The notes beneath the pieces are model-generated. The model did not search any database, was not told the DNA's origin, and saw only the letters and a program-made list of their open reading frames with translations. Shown here piece by piece: positions 49,601-58,134 of a DNA stretch of 64,000 nucleotides (position 1 is its first letter; each line of letters starts with the position of its first letter). Source of the DNA: Actinoplanes missouriensis 431 (GTDB taxonomy: Bacteria > Actinomycetota > Actinomycetes > Mycobacteriales > Micromonosporaceae); NCBI RefSeq assembly GCF_000284295.1, contig NC_017093.1:4588001-4652000 (forward strand), given 5' to 3'. The position numbers and the translations under genes are program-made.

Positions 49601-50479
49601 TCAGCGCTCGGGCCAGTCGCCCTTGTCGGCCGCCGCCGCGAACGCCGCCCGCAGGAATCCGGCAAGTGTCTCCTCCGGATCCGCCGCGTTCGCGACCTCC
49701 TCATAGGGCAGCAGGAACTCGCCCAGTCCCCGGTCGTATCGCGCTGTTCCCGGCAGCGTCACCTCGGCGTATCCCGGCGGCTCCGGATAGGCATAGGCAT
49801 AGAACGCCCCCTCGTCTCCCCCGCCCGGCCAGAAACCGCAGCTCGCCAGTTCCCGCGAATAGGCCTCGTGCATCACCGACGGCGGGCAGTTCGGCGCCCC
49901 GCCGGGATGCTGCGGCGCGACCCGACCGGAGAACCGGGTGTAGGCCAGGTCCATCGCGCCCCAGAAGAAATGCACCGGGCTGGCCTTGCCGTAGAAATCC
50001 GACCGCACCCGGCTCATCACCCGCTCGGCCTGCAACAATTGCCGCCAGAACAGCCGGGCCGCGTCCCCGTCATAGGACTTGTGCACCTCGTCCTCGGCGA
50101 ACGGGATCGCCGGATCCACCTCGTTCGGCACGGCATGAATGCTGGTCGGCACCCCGAACTCGTCCAGCGTCCCGATCACCTCGGCATAGAAATCCGCCAC
50201 CGTCCTCGGCTCCAGCGAAATCCGCCGCGCCGCGCCGTCACTGGTCCGCGCGTGCAACACATGCTCGAGAAAGTCGAATTCCAGCTCGAACACCCCGCCC
50301 GCATGCGGAACCGCCGACGTGGTGAGCCCCCGCGCACTCGGATACAGCGTCACATGCCACCAGTGATTCGCCGCCGGGGCATGCGCCATCCGCACCTTCC
50401 CCACGATCTGCGTCCACAAATGCAACGTGTCGCGCGTCCCCGCCCAATCCGCCACCCGCAACCGCGGCCACTCACCCAC
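49601..50479 (-). CDS. DUF5996 family protein
   Basis: A 292-residue protein from GTG 50479 with the family opening LRVADWAGTRDTLHLWTQIV, then ANHWWHVTLYPSARGLTTSA and later SPVHFFWGAMDLAYTRFSGR and EGAFYAYAYPEPPGY. This conserved family is widespread in bacteria and of unknown role; conserved Trp, His and Tyr residues suggest a binding pocket rather than a scaffold. No signal peptide. It stands alone between a fasciclin gene and a 409-base gap. I know the family name only; no reaction can be given. Confidence 0.85.
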   Translation of the reverse strand: MGEWPRLRVADWAGTRDTLHLWTQIVGKVRMAHAPAANHWWHVTLYPSARGLTTSAVPHAGGVFELEFDFLEHVLHARTSDGAARRISLEPRTVADFYAEVIGTLDEFGVPTSIHAVPNEVDPAIPFAEDEVHKSYDGDAARLFWRQLLQAERVMSRVRSDFYGKASPVHFFWGAMDLAYTRFSGRVAPQHPGGAPNCPPSVMHEAYSRELASCGFWPGGGDEGAFYAYAYPEPPGYAEVTLPGTARYDRGLGEFLLPYEEVANAADPEETLAGFLRAAFAAAADKGDWPER

Positions 50480-50888
50480 AACATCAACCCCATTTCCCGG
50501 TACGCGTCACAGCCGTCCCCAGAAATAATGACCCGTCCCGCCCTGACACGCGGCCGTGTGCCCGATCACGGCCGCAGCGCGTCCGCCGGGACAAGTCCCG
50601 GCTCATTCCGGGACCCGCCCCCTACCAGAACCGGTAACCAGCCCGCCCCGCCCATGGGGCCGCCGAGCACCCCGTTTCGCCGCCACGCAGGACCAGCGCC
50701 GAACACCAGCCGGCCCGCGAAGTTCCACGGTCCGCGGCCGGCCGGGCGACGGTCACAAGGCACACGAACCGGGACATCAACCGCGACCGGTGCTACGGGG
50801 CTGACGTGGGCGCGCCCGAAGTCCACACGCACGGTCGGGACCCCGCCCGCGCGGGGAACCCGGGTGCGGCGCGGGCCCGGACGCGGGG
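50480..50888. other. 409-base gap with several inverted repeats, no gene seen
   Basis: No frame shows convincing coding character. Perfect stems are CGGCCGTG/CACGGCCG (50551-50574), GCCGGGAC/GTCCCGGC (50585-50602, two-base loop) and a CCCCGC/GCGGGG stem near 50841-50856 that could end the methyltransferase transcript. The left side must hold the DUF5996 promoter. Confidence 0.5.
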
Positions 50889-51740
50889 TCAGGGCTTGCG
50901 GCCCACGGCGGTCCAGACGTTGATGTCGGAACGCTCCGGGATCTCGGCCCCCGGCTCGGGACGCCACTCGCTGGCCGGCACCACGCCCGGCGACACCAGC
51001 TCCAGGCCCTCGAACAGCCCGGCGAACTCCTCCTTCGGGCGGGTCCACACGTCCGACCGGCCCTGGGCGATCAACTGCTGATACAACGCCTGCTGCTCCG
51101 GCGTGCCGAAGTCCGAGGTGGCGTGGGTGGCGACCAGGTAGCTGCCGGACGGCAGGGCGTCGAGCAGCCGCCGCACGATCGGGGCGGCCGCGCCGTCGCC
51201 GTGGATGAAGTGCAGGACGGCGACCAGCATGAGCCCGACCGGCTCCTTGAGGTTGAGCGTCTCGTGCAGCACCGGGTGGCGCAGGATCGCGTCCGGGTCG
51301 TTCAGGTCGGCCTCGATGTACGCGGTGCGCCCCTCGGGACTGCTGTTGAGCAGCGCGCGGGCGTGGACCATCACGAGCGGGTCGTTGTCCACGTAGACGA
51401 CACGGCTCTCCGGCGCGTGCCGCTGCGCGACCTCGTGCGTGTTGTCCGCGGTCGGCAGGCCGGTGCCGATGTCCAGGAACTGCCGGATGCCGGCTTCCGC
51501 GGTCAGGAACCGGGTGGCCCGCTGGAGCAGCGCGCGGTTGGCCAGCGCTCCCAGCCGTACCTTGGGGAAGTGTTTCTGAAGTTCGTCGCCGGACGCCCGG
51601 TCGGCGGCGAAGTTGTCCTTGCCGCCGAGCCAGTAGTTGTATCGCCGCGCGGGGTGCGGCGCAGTGGGGTCGATGCCGGGGGCGGGGGCGGCTGCGCTCG
51701 TGTCGTCCACGCCGAGCACGATAGCGGCAGCCGCCCACAT
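50889..51740 (-). CDS. SAM-dependent methyltransferase, actinobacterial DUF574-type
   Basis: A 283-residue protein from ATG 51740 with GGGG six bases upstream (a GTG at 51719 is the other likely start). The family signature PHPARRYNYWLGGKDNFAAD comes first, then the SAM-binding motif QFLDIGTGLPTADNTHEVAQ (about 88-107), VVYVDNDPLVMVHARALL and DLNDPDAILRHP. These abundant actinomycete proteins are predicted methyltransferases, sometimes near regulators, with no known substrate. Cytoplasmic. Its upstream region carries a short tandem repeat derived from the end of the GH43 gene. Confidence 0.88.
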   Translation of the reverse strand: MWAAAAIVLGVDDTSAAAPAPGIDPTAPHPARRYNYWLGGKDNFAADRASGDELQKHFPKVRLGALANRALLQRATRFLTAEAGIRQFLDIGTGLPTADNTHEVAQRHAPESRVVYVDNDPLVMVHARALLNSSPEGRTAYIEADLNDPDAILRHPVLHETLNLKEPVGLMLVAVLHFIHGDGAAAPIVRRLLDALPSGSYLVATHATSDFGTPEQQALYQQLIAQGRSDVWTRPKEEFAGLFEGLELVSPGVVPASEWRPEPGAEIPERSDINVWTAVGRKP

Positions 51741-51741
51741 T

Positions 51742-51803
51742 GATCACCCCGGTAGAAGCGTAGGGATCACCCCGGTAGAAGTGCAGGATCAGCCCCGGTA
51801 GAA
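51742..51803. repeat. three 22-23 bp tandem copies at GH43 3' end
   Basis: GATCACCCCGGTAGAAG recurs at 51742, 51765 and, with one inserted base, 51787. The third copy is the end of the GH43 coding region (FYRG-stop), so the other two look like slippage duplicates that now form the upstream region of the methyltransferase gene, including its GGGG ribosome site. Confidence 0.8.
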
Positions 51804-53498
51804 CCGCAGGTAGTCGAAGGACGCGGTGACCGCCGGCTCCGCTCCCCCGTGCGCGACCAGCCCGATCCGCGGGTCGGTGTCGGCCGGCAGCGTCCACACA
51901 CCACCCCACGTCCAGTTCCGGCCGTCGCGGCTGACGCCGGCCCGGTACTCGTGCTCGCCGTTCGCCGGGTCGACGCGGTGCGCGAGCCGCAGCCACGTGG
52001 TGGTCCGGCCGGGCGTGCCGGCGATGGTGCCGCCGTACGAGGTCCGCCCGGCGTACGGCATCTCCTTGCCGAACTCCACCTGACGGGTGTTCCAGATGGC
52101 GACCGTGGAGAGCCGCGCGAACTGGTCGTCGTCGACGTAGGCGATCATCCCGGCCTGCTGGAAGTTGCGGACCGTGTCCTCGCCCAGGTCGAGGCTGACC
52201 CGGGTCTCGGCGATCCAGTTCCCGGCCGGGGCGTCGCGCAGCAGCACTCCGGCGTCGTCGGAGTCCCCGGTCAGGTCGGCGCCCTGCACCGGCCAGCGCA
52301 GCTGCCCGCCGGAGACGGTGGCCGCCGGGTCGGGCCGGACGAAGTCCCAGGCCGCGCCGAGGCCGCCGCGGAACTCGTCGGTGTAGGACGGCAGCAGACG
52401 GCCGGGCTGCGGGACCGGAACCGGGCGGGGCCGGGGCACGGCCCGCAACGATGAGGGTGACGACGAGGCCCAGGCGCCACCGTTGACGGTGGGCCAGCCG
52501 CCGATCCAGTCCAGCCGGTCCAGCAGCATCGGCCGCTCGTTGACGCCGAACGGCTCGTCCAGGTACGGGTCGGCCCGGTCGATGGCGTGATAGACCAGCC
52601 AGTCCTGGCCCCGGCGGTCGGTGACCAGCCCGTTGTGGCCGGTGCCGACCCAGCGGTTGCCGTTCGGCGCGATCACCGGGGTGCCGCCGGCCCGGGAGAC
52701 GTTGAGCGACTGCCCGTCACGGTCCACGAACGGCCCGAGCGGGCTGCGGGACCGTCCCACCGACACCGAGTACCCGGTGGTCGGGCCGGCGCAGCAGTTG
52801 GCGGACGAGGCGAACAGGTAGTACCAGCCGGAGCGGCGGACCACGTACGCCCCCTCGAACTTGTTGTCGATCGCCACCCGGGTCGGCTCGCCGGTGATCC
52901 GCAGGCCGTCGGCGGTGAGCCGGCTGGCCCAGATGCCGCCGAAGTAGCTGCCGTAGTAGAGGTAGCGCACGCCGTCCGGGGTGGTGACCTGTGCCGGGTC
53001 GAACGTCCACCACCAGCCGCCGTCCGGTGCGGCGCGCGGCGGCACGGCCGGTTCGGGGGCGAAGGTCCACGGGCCGGTCGGGGTGGGCGCGGTGGCGACG
53101 CCGATCGCGGAGGCGCCGTCGGGTTCGGTCTCGGTGACGGTCACGTACATGACCCAGCGGTTACCGATCTTGCGGACGTCGGGCGCCCACAGGGCCGCGG
53201 TGGGCCGCGCGTACGCCGGGAGCTGGTCCGCCCCGAACGCGTCGCCTGCGTAGGACCAGTTGACCAGGTCGGTGGAGCGGGCCATCGGGATCCGGTGCGG
53301 GGTGCCCTCCCCCTCGCGGAGCGGGTCGCTCGTGCCGTACGCGTACCAATGATGGTCGTCCCCGGGAATGACCATCGGGTCGGCGAAGGTGTCCGCGAAG
53401 CTCGCCGAGACGGGGTTGGTGTAGACGCGTGCGTCAGCACGCGCGGCGGAGGGGGTGAGCAGGAGGCCCACCGCCAGCAGGACCACAGCGAAGCGCAT
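51789..53498 (-). CDS. secreted GH43 family enzyme with C-terminal beta-sandwich
   Basis: A 569-residue exported protein, signal MRFAVVLLAVGLLLTPSAAR. Residues about 25-330 form the five-bladed GH43 propeller: Asp in FADPMVIPG, Asp in LWAPDVRKIG and Glu in NKFEGAYVV are the base, pKa modulator and acid. After a Pro/Arg linker (RPRPVPVPQPG, about 345-360) a second beta-sandwich of the GH43 C2/DUF1349 type completes the protein. Likely an alpha-L-arabinofuranosidase or arabinanase outside the cell. It is last in the operon of GH51, ABC importer and GH43 and starts two bases after the permease stop. Exact substrate inferred from the operon. Confidence 0.9.
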   Translation of the reverse strand: MRFAVVLLAVGLLLTPSAARADARVYTNPVSASFADTFADPMVIPGDDHHWYAYGTSDPLREGEGTPHRIPMARSTDLVNWSYAGDAFGADQLPAYARPTAALWAPDVRKIGNRWVMYVTVTETEPDGASAIGVATAPTPTGPWTFAPEPAVPPRAAPDGGWWWTFDPAQVTTPDGVRYLYYGSYFGGIWASRLTADGLRITGEPTRVAIDNKFEGAYVVRRSGWYYLFASSANCCAGPTTGYSVSVGRSRSPLGPFVDRDGQSLNVSRAGGTPVIAPNGNRWVGTGHNGLVTDRRGQDWLVYHAIDRADPYLDEPFGVNERPMLLDRLDWIGGWPTVNGGAWASSSPSSLRAVPRPRPVPVPQPGRLLPSYTDEFRGGLGAAWDFVRPDPAATVSGGQLRWPVQGADLTGDSDDAGVLLRDAPAGNWIAETRVSLDLGEDTVRNFQQAGMIAYVDDDQFARLSTVAIWNTRQVEFGKEMPYAGRTSYGGTIAGTPGRTTTWLRLAHRVDPANGEHEYRAGVSRDGRNWTWGGVWTLPADTDPRIGLVAHGGAEPAVTASFDYLRFYRG

Positions 53499-53500
53499 GA

Positions 53501-54328
53501 TCAGCCCTTCAGGCCGGAGCGGGAGACGCCTTCGATGATGTAGCGCTGCGCGAGGACGAACAGCAACAGCGCCGGGATGCTCGCGATGGCCGCGCCGGCC
53601 ATCACCACGGGATAGTTGATCGTGTACGCGCCCTGCAGGATGCCCAGGCCCGGCGGCAGCGTGAAGCTGGTCGGGCTGAACAGCACGTAGATCGGCCAGA
53701 TGAAGTCGTTCCAGTTGGTCAGGAAGCTGATCAGCCCCAGCGTGGCCAGTGCCGGCTTGGACAGCGGCAGGATCACCTTGGTGAAGACCTGCCAGGAGTT
53801 GGCGCCCTCGAGGACGGCGGCCTCCTCCAGTTCGCGCGGCAGGCTCTCGAAGAACTGGCGCAGGAAGAACACGCCGAACGCGCTGGCCGCGCCGGGCACG
53901 ATCAGCGCCCACAGGGTGTCCAGCCAGCCGAGCCGGTCGATGATCAGGAAGTTCGGGATGATCAGCGTGAAGATCGGCACGAACAGGGTCGCCAGGATCA
54001 TGCCGAAGAGCAGGTTCTTGCCGCGGAACTGCATCCGCGCCAGGGGGTAGGCGGCCATCGACGCCACGATCAGCACCAGGACGGCCTGGCCGGTGGCGGC
54101 GAGCAGGCTGTTGAGGAACCAGCGCAGCACCGGTGTCTGCGAGCCGGCTTCGAACAGGGTGCCGTACGCCTCGGTGGTGATCTTCTGCGGGAACAGCGTC
54201 GGCGGGACCTGCGTCGCCTCCCCGGGCGTCTTGATCGAGGTGAGGAGCATCCACACCAGCGGGGCGATGAAGATCAGGCTGAGACCGAGCAGCACGGTGT
54301 ACCAGGCGATACCTCGGACACGGCTCAT
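53501..54328 (-). CDS. sugar ABC transporter permease, MalG type
   Basis: A 275-residue permease with six membrane helices, from MSRVRGIAWYTVLLGLSLIF to the C-terminal IEGVSRSGLKG that is typical of MalG/AraQ-like subunits. The EAA loop, contact for the ATPase, reads ELEEAAVLEGANSWQVFTKV then ILPLSKP (about 175-205). It pairs with the adjacent MalF-type permease and the binding protein to import arabino-oligosaccharides, by operon context. No ATPase gene is in the operon; actinomycetes often use a shared MsiK-type ATPase encoded elsewhere. Confidence 0.92.
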   Translation of the reverse strand: MSRVRGIAWYTVLLGLSLIFIAPLVWMLLTSIKTPGEATQVPPTLFPQKITTEAYGTLFEAGSQTPVLRWFLNSLLAATGQAVLVLIVASMAAYPLARMQFRGKNLLFGMILATLFVPIFTLIIPNFLIIDRLGWLDTLWALIVPGAASAFGVFFLRQFFESLPRELEEAAVLEGANSWQVFTKVILPLSKPALATLGLISFLTNWNDFIWPIYVLFSPTSFTLPPGLGILQGAYTINYPVVMAGAAIASIPALLLFVLAQRYIIEGVSRSGLKG

Positions 54329-54332
54329 GACG

Positions 54333-55253
54333 TCAATCCTTGGTCCGGAAGAGGCGGAAGATGATCAGGCTGATCAGCAGCAGCGCGATGGTGAGCAGGT
54401 AGCTCATCGCCGCGGCGCTGCCCATCTTGAAGTCGCGCAGGCCGGTCTGGGCGATGTACATGATCGCCGTGCGGGTCTCCACCCCGGGCGCGCCCTGCGT
54501 GATCAGATAGGCCTGGCCGAACATGTTGGCCGAGTTCAGCACCGTGTTGATCACGACGAAGAGCAGGACCGGCCGCAGTCCGGGCAGCGTCACGTGGCGG
54601 AACTCGGCCCACTTGCCGCCGCCGTCGATGCGCGCCGCCTCGTACAGCTCGCGCGGGATGTCCTGCAGCCCGGCCAGGTAGATCACCGCGTTGAAGCCGA
54701 GCGTCCACCACACCGTGACGCCGACCAGCGAGATCCACGCCCAGGGCAGGTCGGTGGTCCACGGCGTGGTGGTGCCGAGCACGGCGTTGACCGCACCGAG
54801 GTTCGGGTCGAGCAGGAACCGCCAGAGCACGCCGATGACCGCGACACCGAGCACGTAGGGAGCGAAGTAGACGGCCCGGAAGAACGTGCGGCCCGGGAAC
54901 TTCCGGTTGATCAGCAGCGCGACCGCGAGCGGCACGACCAGCAGCAGCGGCACGCTGGCCACCGTGAAGATGCCGGTGGCCTGCATGGACTGCCAGAAGA
55001 AGTCGAAGACCGCGGACGCCGGGTCGAACAGCGCCTGGTAGTTGTCCAGCCCGACGAACGGCTTGCCCGGCAGCAGGTAGTCCCAGTCGTGCAGGCTGAT
55101 CCACAACCCGTAGATCGCCGGCAACAACATGAATCCGGCGAAGAGCACGAAATACGGCACCAAGAAGAGGTACGGGGTGATCGAGGCGTTCCGCCGCATC
55201 GGCGGGTTCGCCGTCTCGTCCGCGGCCTGCGTGCGCTCCTGCAGGATCGTCAT
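54333..55253 (-). CDS. sugar ABC transporter permease, MalF/UgpA type
   Basis: A 306-residue permease with six helices after a 25-residue cytoplasmic N-terminus (MTILQERTQAADETANPPMR). The EAA loop is PRELYEAARIDGGGKWAEFR then HVTLPGLRP (about 185-215). It lies one base after the binding protein stop and four bases before the second permease start, a compact importer operon. Substrate specificity is inferred from the flanking arabinosidases and LacI regulator. Confidence 0.92.
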   Translation of the reverse strand: MTILQERTQAADETANPPMRRNASITPYLFLVPYFVLFAGFMLLPAIYGLWISLHDWDYLLPGKPFVGLDNYQALFDPASAVFDFFWQSMQATGIFTVASVPLLLVVPLAVALLINRKFPGRTFFRAVYFAPYVLGVAVIGVLWRFLLDPNLGAVNAVLGTTTPWTTDLPWAWISLVGVTVWWTLGFNAVIYLAGLQDIPRELYEAARIDGGGKWAEFRHVTLPGLRPVLLFVVINTVLNSANMFGQAYLITQGAPGVETRTAIMYIAQTGLRDFKMGSAAAMSYLLTIALLLISLIIFRLFRTKD

Positions 55254-55254
55254 G

Positions 55255-56589
55255 TCAGCCGCCGTACTTCTTGCGGTTCTGCTCGAGGATCTGATCGGCC
55301 TTGGCCGCCGCGTCGGACAGCGCCTTGGCCGGCTCCTTGCGCAGCAGCACCGACTCGTTGACCGCGGTGACCACGGTGTTCAGCGCGTCGCCGATGCCCG
55401 GCACCGACGGCGGGTAGTGCACGTAGTCGATCTGCTGGGCGAGCGCCGCCTGCGCCGGCAGCGCCTTGAACTCGGCGCTCTCCCGGACGTCCTTGCGGGC
55501 CGGCACCTGGCCGCCCTTCGCCCACTCCAGGGACTTCTGGCTGATCCAGTTGATGAACACCTTGCCGGCGGTGAGCTTGTTGTCGTCCTGACTGCGCTGC
55601 TTGAACTGGACGAACTGGTGGGAACCGGCCCACACCGCCTTCTGGGTGCCGATCTGCGGGACCGGCGCGGCGCCCCACTGCAGGTTCTTGTCCTCGGAGA
55701 GCGTGTTGATCGTCCAGATGCCGTTCCAGTTCAGCGCGTTCTTGCCGTTGCGCAGTGCCACCAGATCGGCGTCCTGCGCCACGTTGCGCGGGCTGTATCC
55801 CTTGCGGACCAGGTCGGTGTACCAGGTGAGCGCCTGCACGCCGGGGTCCTGGGCGAACGTGGCCTTCTGCGCGCCCGCGTCGAACAGGTCGCCGCCGAAC
55901 TGCCAGAGCAGCGAGTGGAACCACATGCTGCCGGTGAACTGGAACGGGGTGGCCCAGCTGCCCTGCACGCCGGCCGACTTGAGCTTGTCCAGCGCGGTCA
56001 GGTACTCGTCGGCGGTGGCCGGCGGCTTCTCCGGGTCGAGGCCGGCCTTCTCCATGACGGTCTTGTTGTAGAACAGCCCGAGCGGGTGCACGTCGAGCGG
56101 GATGCCGTACCGCTTCTGGTTGTAGACGCCGGCCTGCCAGACCGGCGGCGAGAAGTCGTCCTCGGTCAGGCTCAGCGACGCGGCGAGGTCGTCCAGCGGC
56201 AGGATCACGCCGCGCGCGGCGTTGGTGGCGACGCTGTCGACGTGCATGATGCCCAGGTCGGGGCCGTTGCCGCTGGAGACCGCGGCGGGCACCTTCTGGT
56301 AGTAGTCGGCCCACTGGTAGACGTTCATCGACACCTTGATGTTCTGATGCTCGGTGTTGAACTGGTCGATGAGCGTCTTCATGAACGCGCCGTCACCGCC
56401 GGTGAAGCCGTTCCAGAAGGCGAGGGAGACGTTCGGGCCGGTGTAGGCGGTCGCGGCCGGCGCGGCGTTCGGCCCGCCGCCGGTGACCTTCTCGTTGGGA
56501 CCGCTGTCCCCGCAGGCGCTGAGCAGAATCGCGGTCCCGGCGCCGGCGCCCAGCCCCAGGGCGCCGCGTCGGGTCAGATAAGGGTTCAC
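55255..56589 (-). CDS. extracellular sugar-binding lipoprotein (ABC importer)
   Basis: A 444-residue family 1 solute-binding protein from GTG 56589, whose GTGA overlaps the stop of the GH51 gene and which has GAGGAG upstream. The signal carries both a twin-arginine-like TRRGALGLGAG and a lipobox LLSAC, so it is a lipoprotein anchored outside the membrane. Aromatic residues typical of sugar stacking occur in FWNGFTGGDG, MWFHSLLWQFGG and LNWNGIW. It delivers probably arabino-oligosaccharides to the two permeases that follow. Position between GH51 and the permeases is the basis for the substrate. Confidence 0.92.
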   Translation of the reverse strand: MNPYLTRRGALGLGAGAGTAILLSACGDSGPNEKVTGGGPNAAPAATAYTGPNVSLAFWNGFTGGDGAFMKTLIDQFNTEHQNIKVSMNVYQWADYYQKVPAAVSSGNGPDLGIMHVDSVATNAARGVILPLDDLAASLSLTEDDFSPPVWQAGVYNQKRYGIPLDVHPLGLFYNKTVMEKAGLDPEKPPATADEYLTALDKLKSAGVQGSWATPFQFTGSMWFHSLLWQFGGDLFDAGAQKATFAQDPGVQALTWYTDLVRKGYSPRNVAQDADLVALRNGKNALNWNGIWTINTLSEDKNLQWGAAPVPQIGTQKAVWAGSHQFVQFKQRSQDDNKLTAGKVFINWISQKSLEWAKGGQVPARKDVRESAEFKALPAQAALAQQIDYVHYPPSVPGIGDALNTVVTAVNESVLLRKEPAKALSDAAAKADQILEQNRKKYGG

Positions 56590-58073
56590 TGTCTCTCCTC
56601 AAGGGTGAAGCTGAGCGCGTGCCAGGAGACGGGCGCGAGCAGGACTTCCGTGGTGCTGCGGGAAGACCCGAGCGTGACCCGCTCCGGGTGCTCAGCGGTG
56701 TTGGACAGGTGGGGGTCGTCGTTCGCCAGCACGAGGTGTTCGCCGGGTCGGTGCCCGCCGAACGCGCGCAGGTCGAGGTGCAGGGGAATCGGTTCGGTGC
56801 CGCGGTTGACCGCGAACACGGTGAGCGTGCGGCCGTCGAGGGTGGCGACCGCGTCGACGGCCGGCACGTCGCCGAACCGTCCGGTGGTCATGAGCGGCGC
56901 GGTCAGCGCGGGCCGCAGCACGGTGCCGCGGGCGAGCCGTGCGGTCTGCGCGAACGGGTGGAAGATCGTCTGCCGCCAGGCCGGCCCGCCGGGCGCGGTC
57001 CGGATCGGCGCGATGATGTTGACGAGCTGGGCCTGGCAGCCGACGGTGAGCCGGTCGGCGTGGCGCAGCATGCTGATCAGCAGGTTGCCGACCACCATCG
57101 CGTCGGTGACGGTGAAATCGTCCTCGATCAGCGCCGGGGTGTCCTCGATGCCGCGGTCCTCGGGCTCGACGAGCCGGGATTTGTACCAGACGTTCCACTC
57201 GTCGAGGGCGAGCCGGATCCGCTTGGTGCGGCGCAGCCGGGCGCGGACGTGGTCGGCGGTGGCGAGCACGTCGTCGACGTAGCCGTCCAGGTGCACCGCG
57301 GAGGCGCGGAAGCTCGCCTCGTCGCCGCGCTCGGGGTCGTAGTAGGTGTGCAGGGACAGGTAGTCGACCTGGTCGTAGGCCTGCTCCAGGACCGTCGCCT
57401 CCCACGCGGCGAAGGTCGGCATGTCCGCGTCGGAGCTGCCGCAGGCGACCAGTTCGATGCTCGGGTCGACGCGTTTCATGGCGTGCCCGGCCTGGGCGGC
57501 GAGCCGCCCGTACTCCTCGGCGGTGCGGCTGCCGATCTGCCACGGGCCGTCCATCTCGTTGCCGAGGCACCAGAGCCGGATGTCGTGCGGCCGGGCGACG
57601 CCGTGTTTGCGGCGCAGGTCGGCCGCGGCGGTGCCGTCGGCGAGGTTGCAGTACTCCACCAGCTCGGCGGCCTCGGCGGCGCCGCGGGTGCCGAGGTTGA
57701 CGGCCATCATCGGCTCCACGCCGGCCAGGGCGGCCCAGCGCATGAACTCGTTGAGCCCGAACGCGTTGCTCTCGATCGAGCGCCAGGCCAGGTCGAGCCG
57801 GCGCGGCCGGTCGCCCACCGGGCCGACGCCGTCCTCCCAGCGGTACGCCGAGACGAAGTTGCCGCCCGGATAGCGCACCGTCGTCACGCCCAGCTCGCGG
57901 ACCAGGTCGAGCACGTCGGTGCGCAGGCCGTCGGCGTCGGCCCGGGGATGCCCGGGCTCGAAGATGCCGGTGTAGACGCAACGGCCCATGTGCTCCACGA
58001 AGGAGCCGAAGAGCCGCCGGTCGACCGGGCCGACGACGAAGGACGGGTCGAGTGTGAGACGCGCCACTGTCAT
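56586..58073 (-). CDS. alpha-L-arabinofuranosidase, GH51
   Basis: A 495-residue intracellular enzyme (no signal) from ATG 58073. The acid/base Glu lies in LWCLGNEMDGPWQIG (about 166-180) and the nucleophile Glu in RLALDEWNVWYKSR (about 287-300), both classic for GH51; the N-terminal FGSFVEHMGRCVYTGIFEPG is also diagnostic. It removes L-arabinofuranose from imported oligosaccharides. First gene after LacI, with a 28-bp operator pair nine bases upstream of its start; the binding protein, permeases and GH43 follow on one likely transcript. Confidence 0.95.
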   Translation of the reverse strand: MTVARLTLDPSFVVGPVDRRLFGSFVEHMGRCVYTGIFEPGHPRADADGLRTDVLDLVRELGVTTVRYPGGNFVSAYRWEDGVGPVGDRPRRLDLAWRSIESNAFGLNEFMRWAALAGVEPMMAVNLGTRGAAEAAELVEYCNLADGTAAADLRRKHGVARPHDIRLWCLGNEMDGPWQIGSRTAEEYGRLAAQAGHAMKRVDPSIELVACGSSDADMPTFAAWEATVLEQAYDQVDYLSLHTYYDPERGDEASFRASAVHLDGYVDDVLATADHVRARLRRTKRIRLALDEWNVWYKSRLVEPEDRGIEDTPALIEDDFTVTDAMVVGNLLISMLRHADRLTVGCQAQLVNIIAPIRTAPGGPAWRQTIFHPFAQTARLARGTVLRPALTAPLMTTGRFGDVPAVDAVATLDGRTLTVFAVNRGTEPIPLHLDLRAFGGHRPGEHLVLANDDPHLSNTAEHPERVTLGSSRSTTEVLLAPVSWHALSFTLEERQ

Positions 58074-58081
58074 GGATCCTG

Positions 58082-58109
58082 TTTACAACGTTGGAACCAA
58101 CGTTGTAAA
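58082..58109. promoter_or_regulatory. double LacI operator upstream of GH51
   Basis: TTTACAACGTTGG (58082-58094), AA, CCAACGTTGTAAA (58097-58109): a 13-base perfect inverted repeat in which each half contains the self-complementary CAACGTTG core of a LacI site. It lies between the LacI stop and the GH51 start, over the likely promoter of the arabinosidase-transport operon. Confidence 0.85.
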
Positions 58110-58134
58110 GATGTTGTTACATGGCTCGATCTCG

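Noticed and set aside
49601..50923. Plus-strand frame of 447 codons opposite the DUF5996 gene
   Set aside because: Pro/Arg/His-rich shadow; the DUF5996 protein on the other strand has conserved family motifs.
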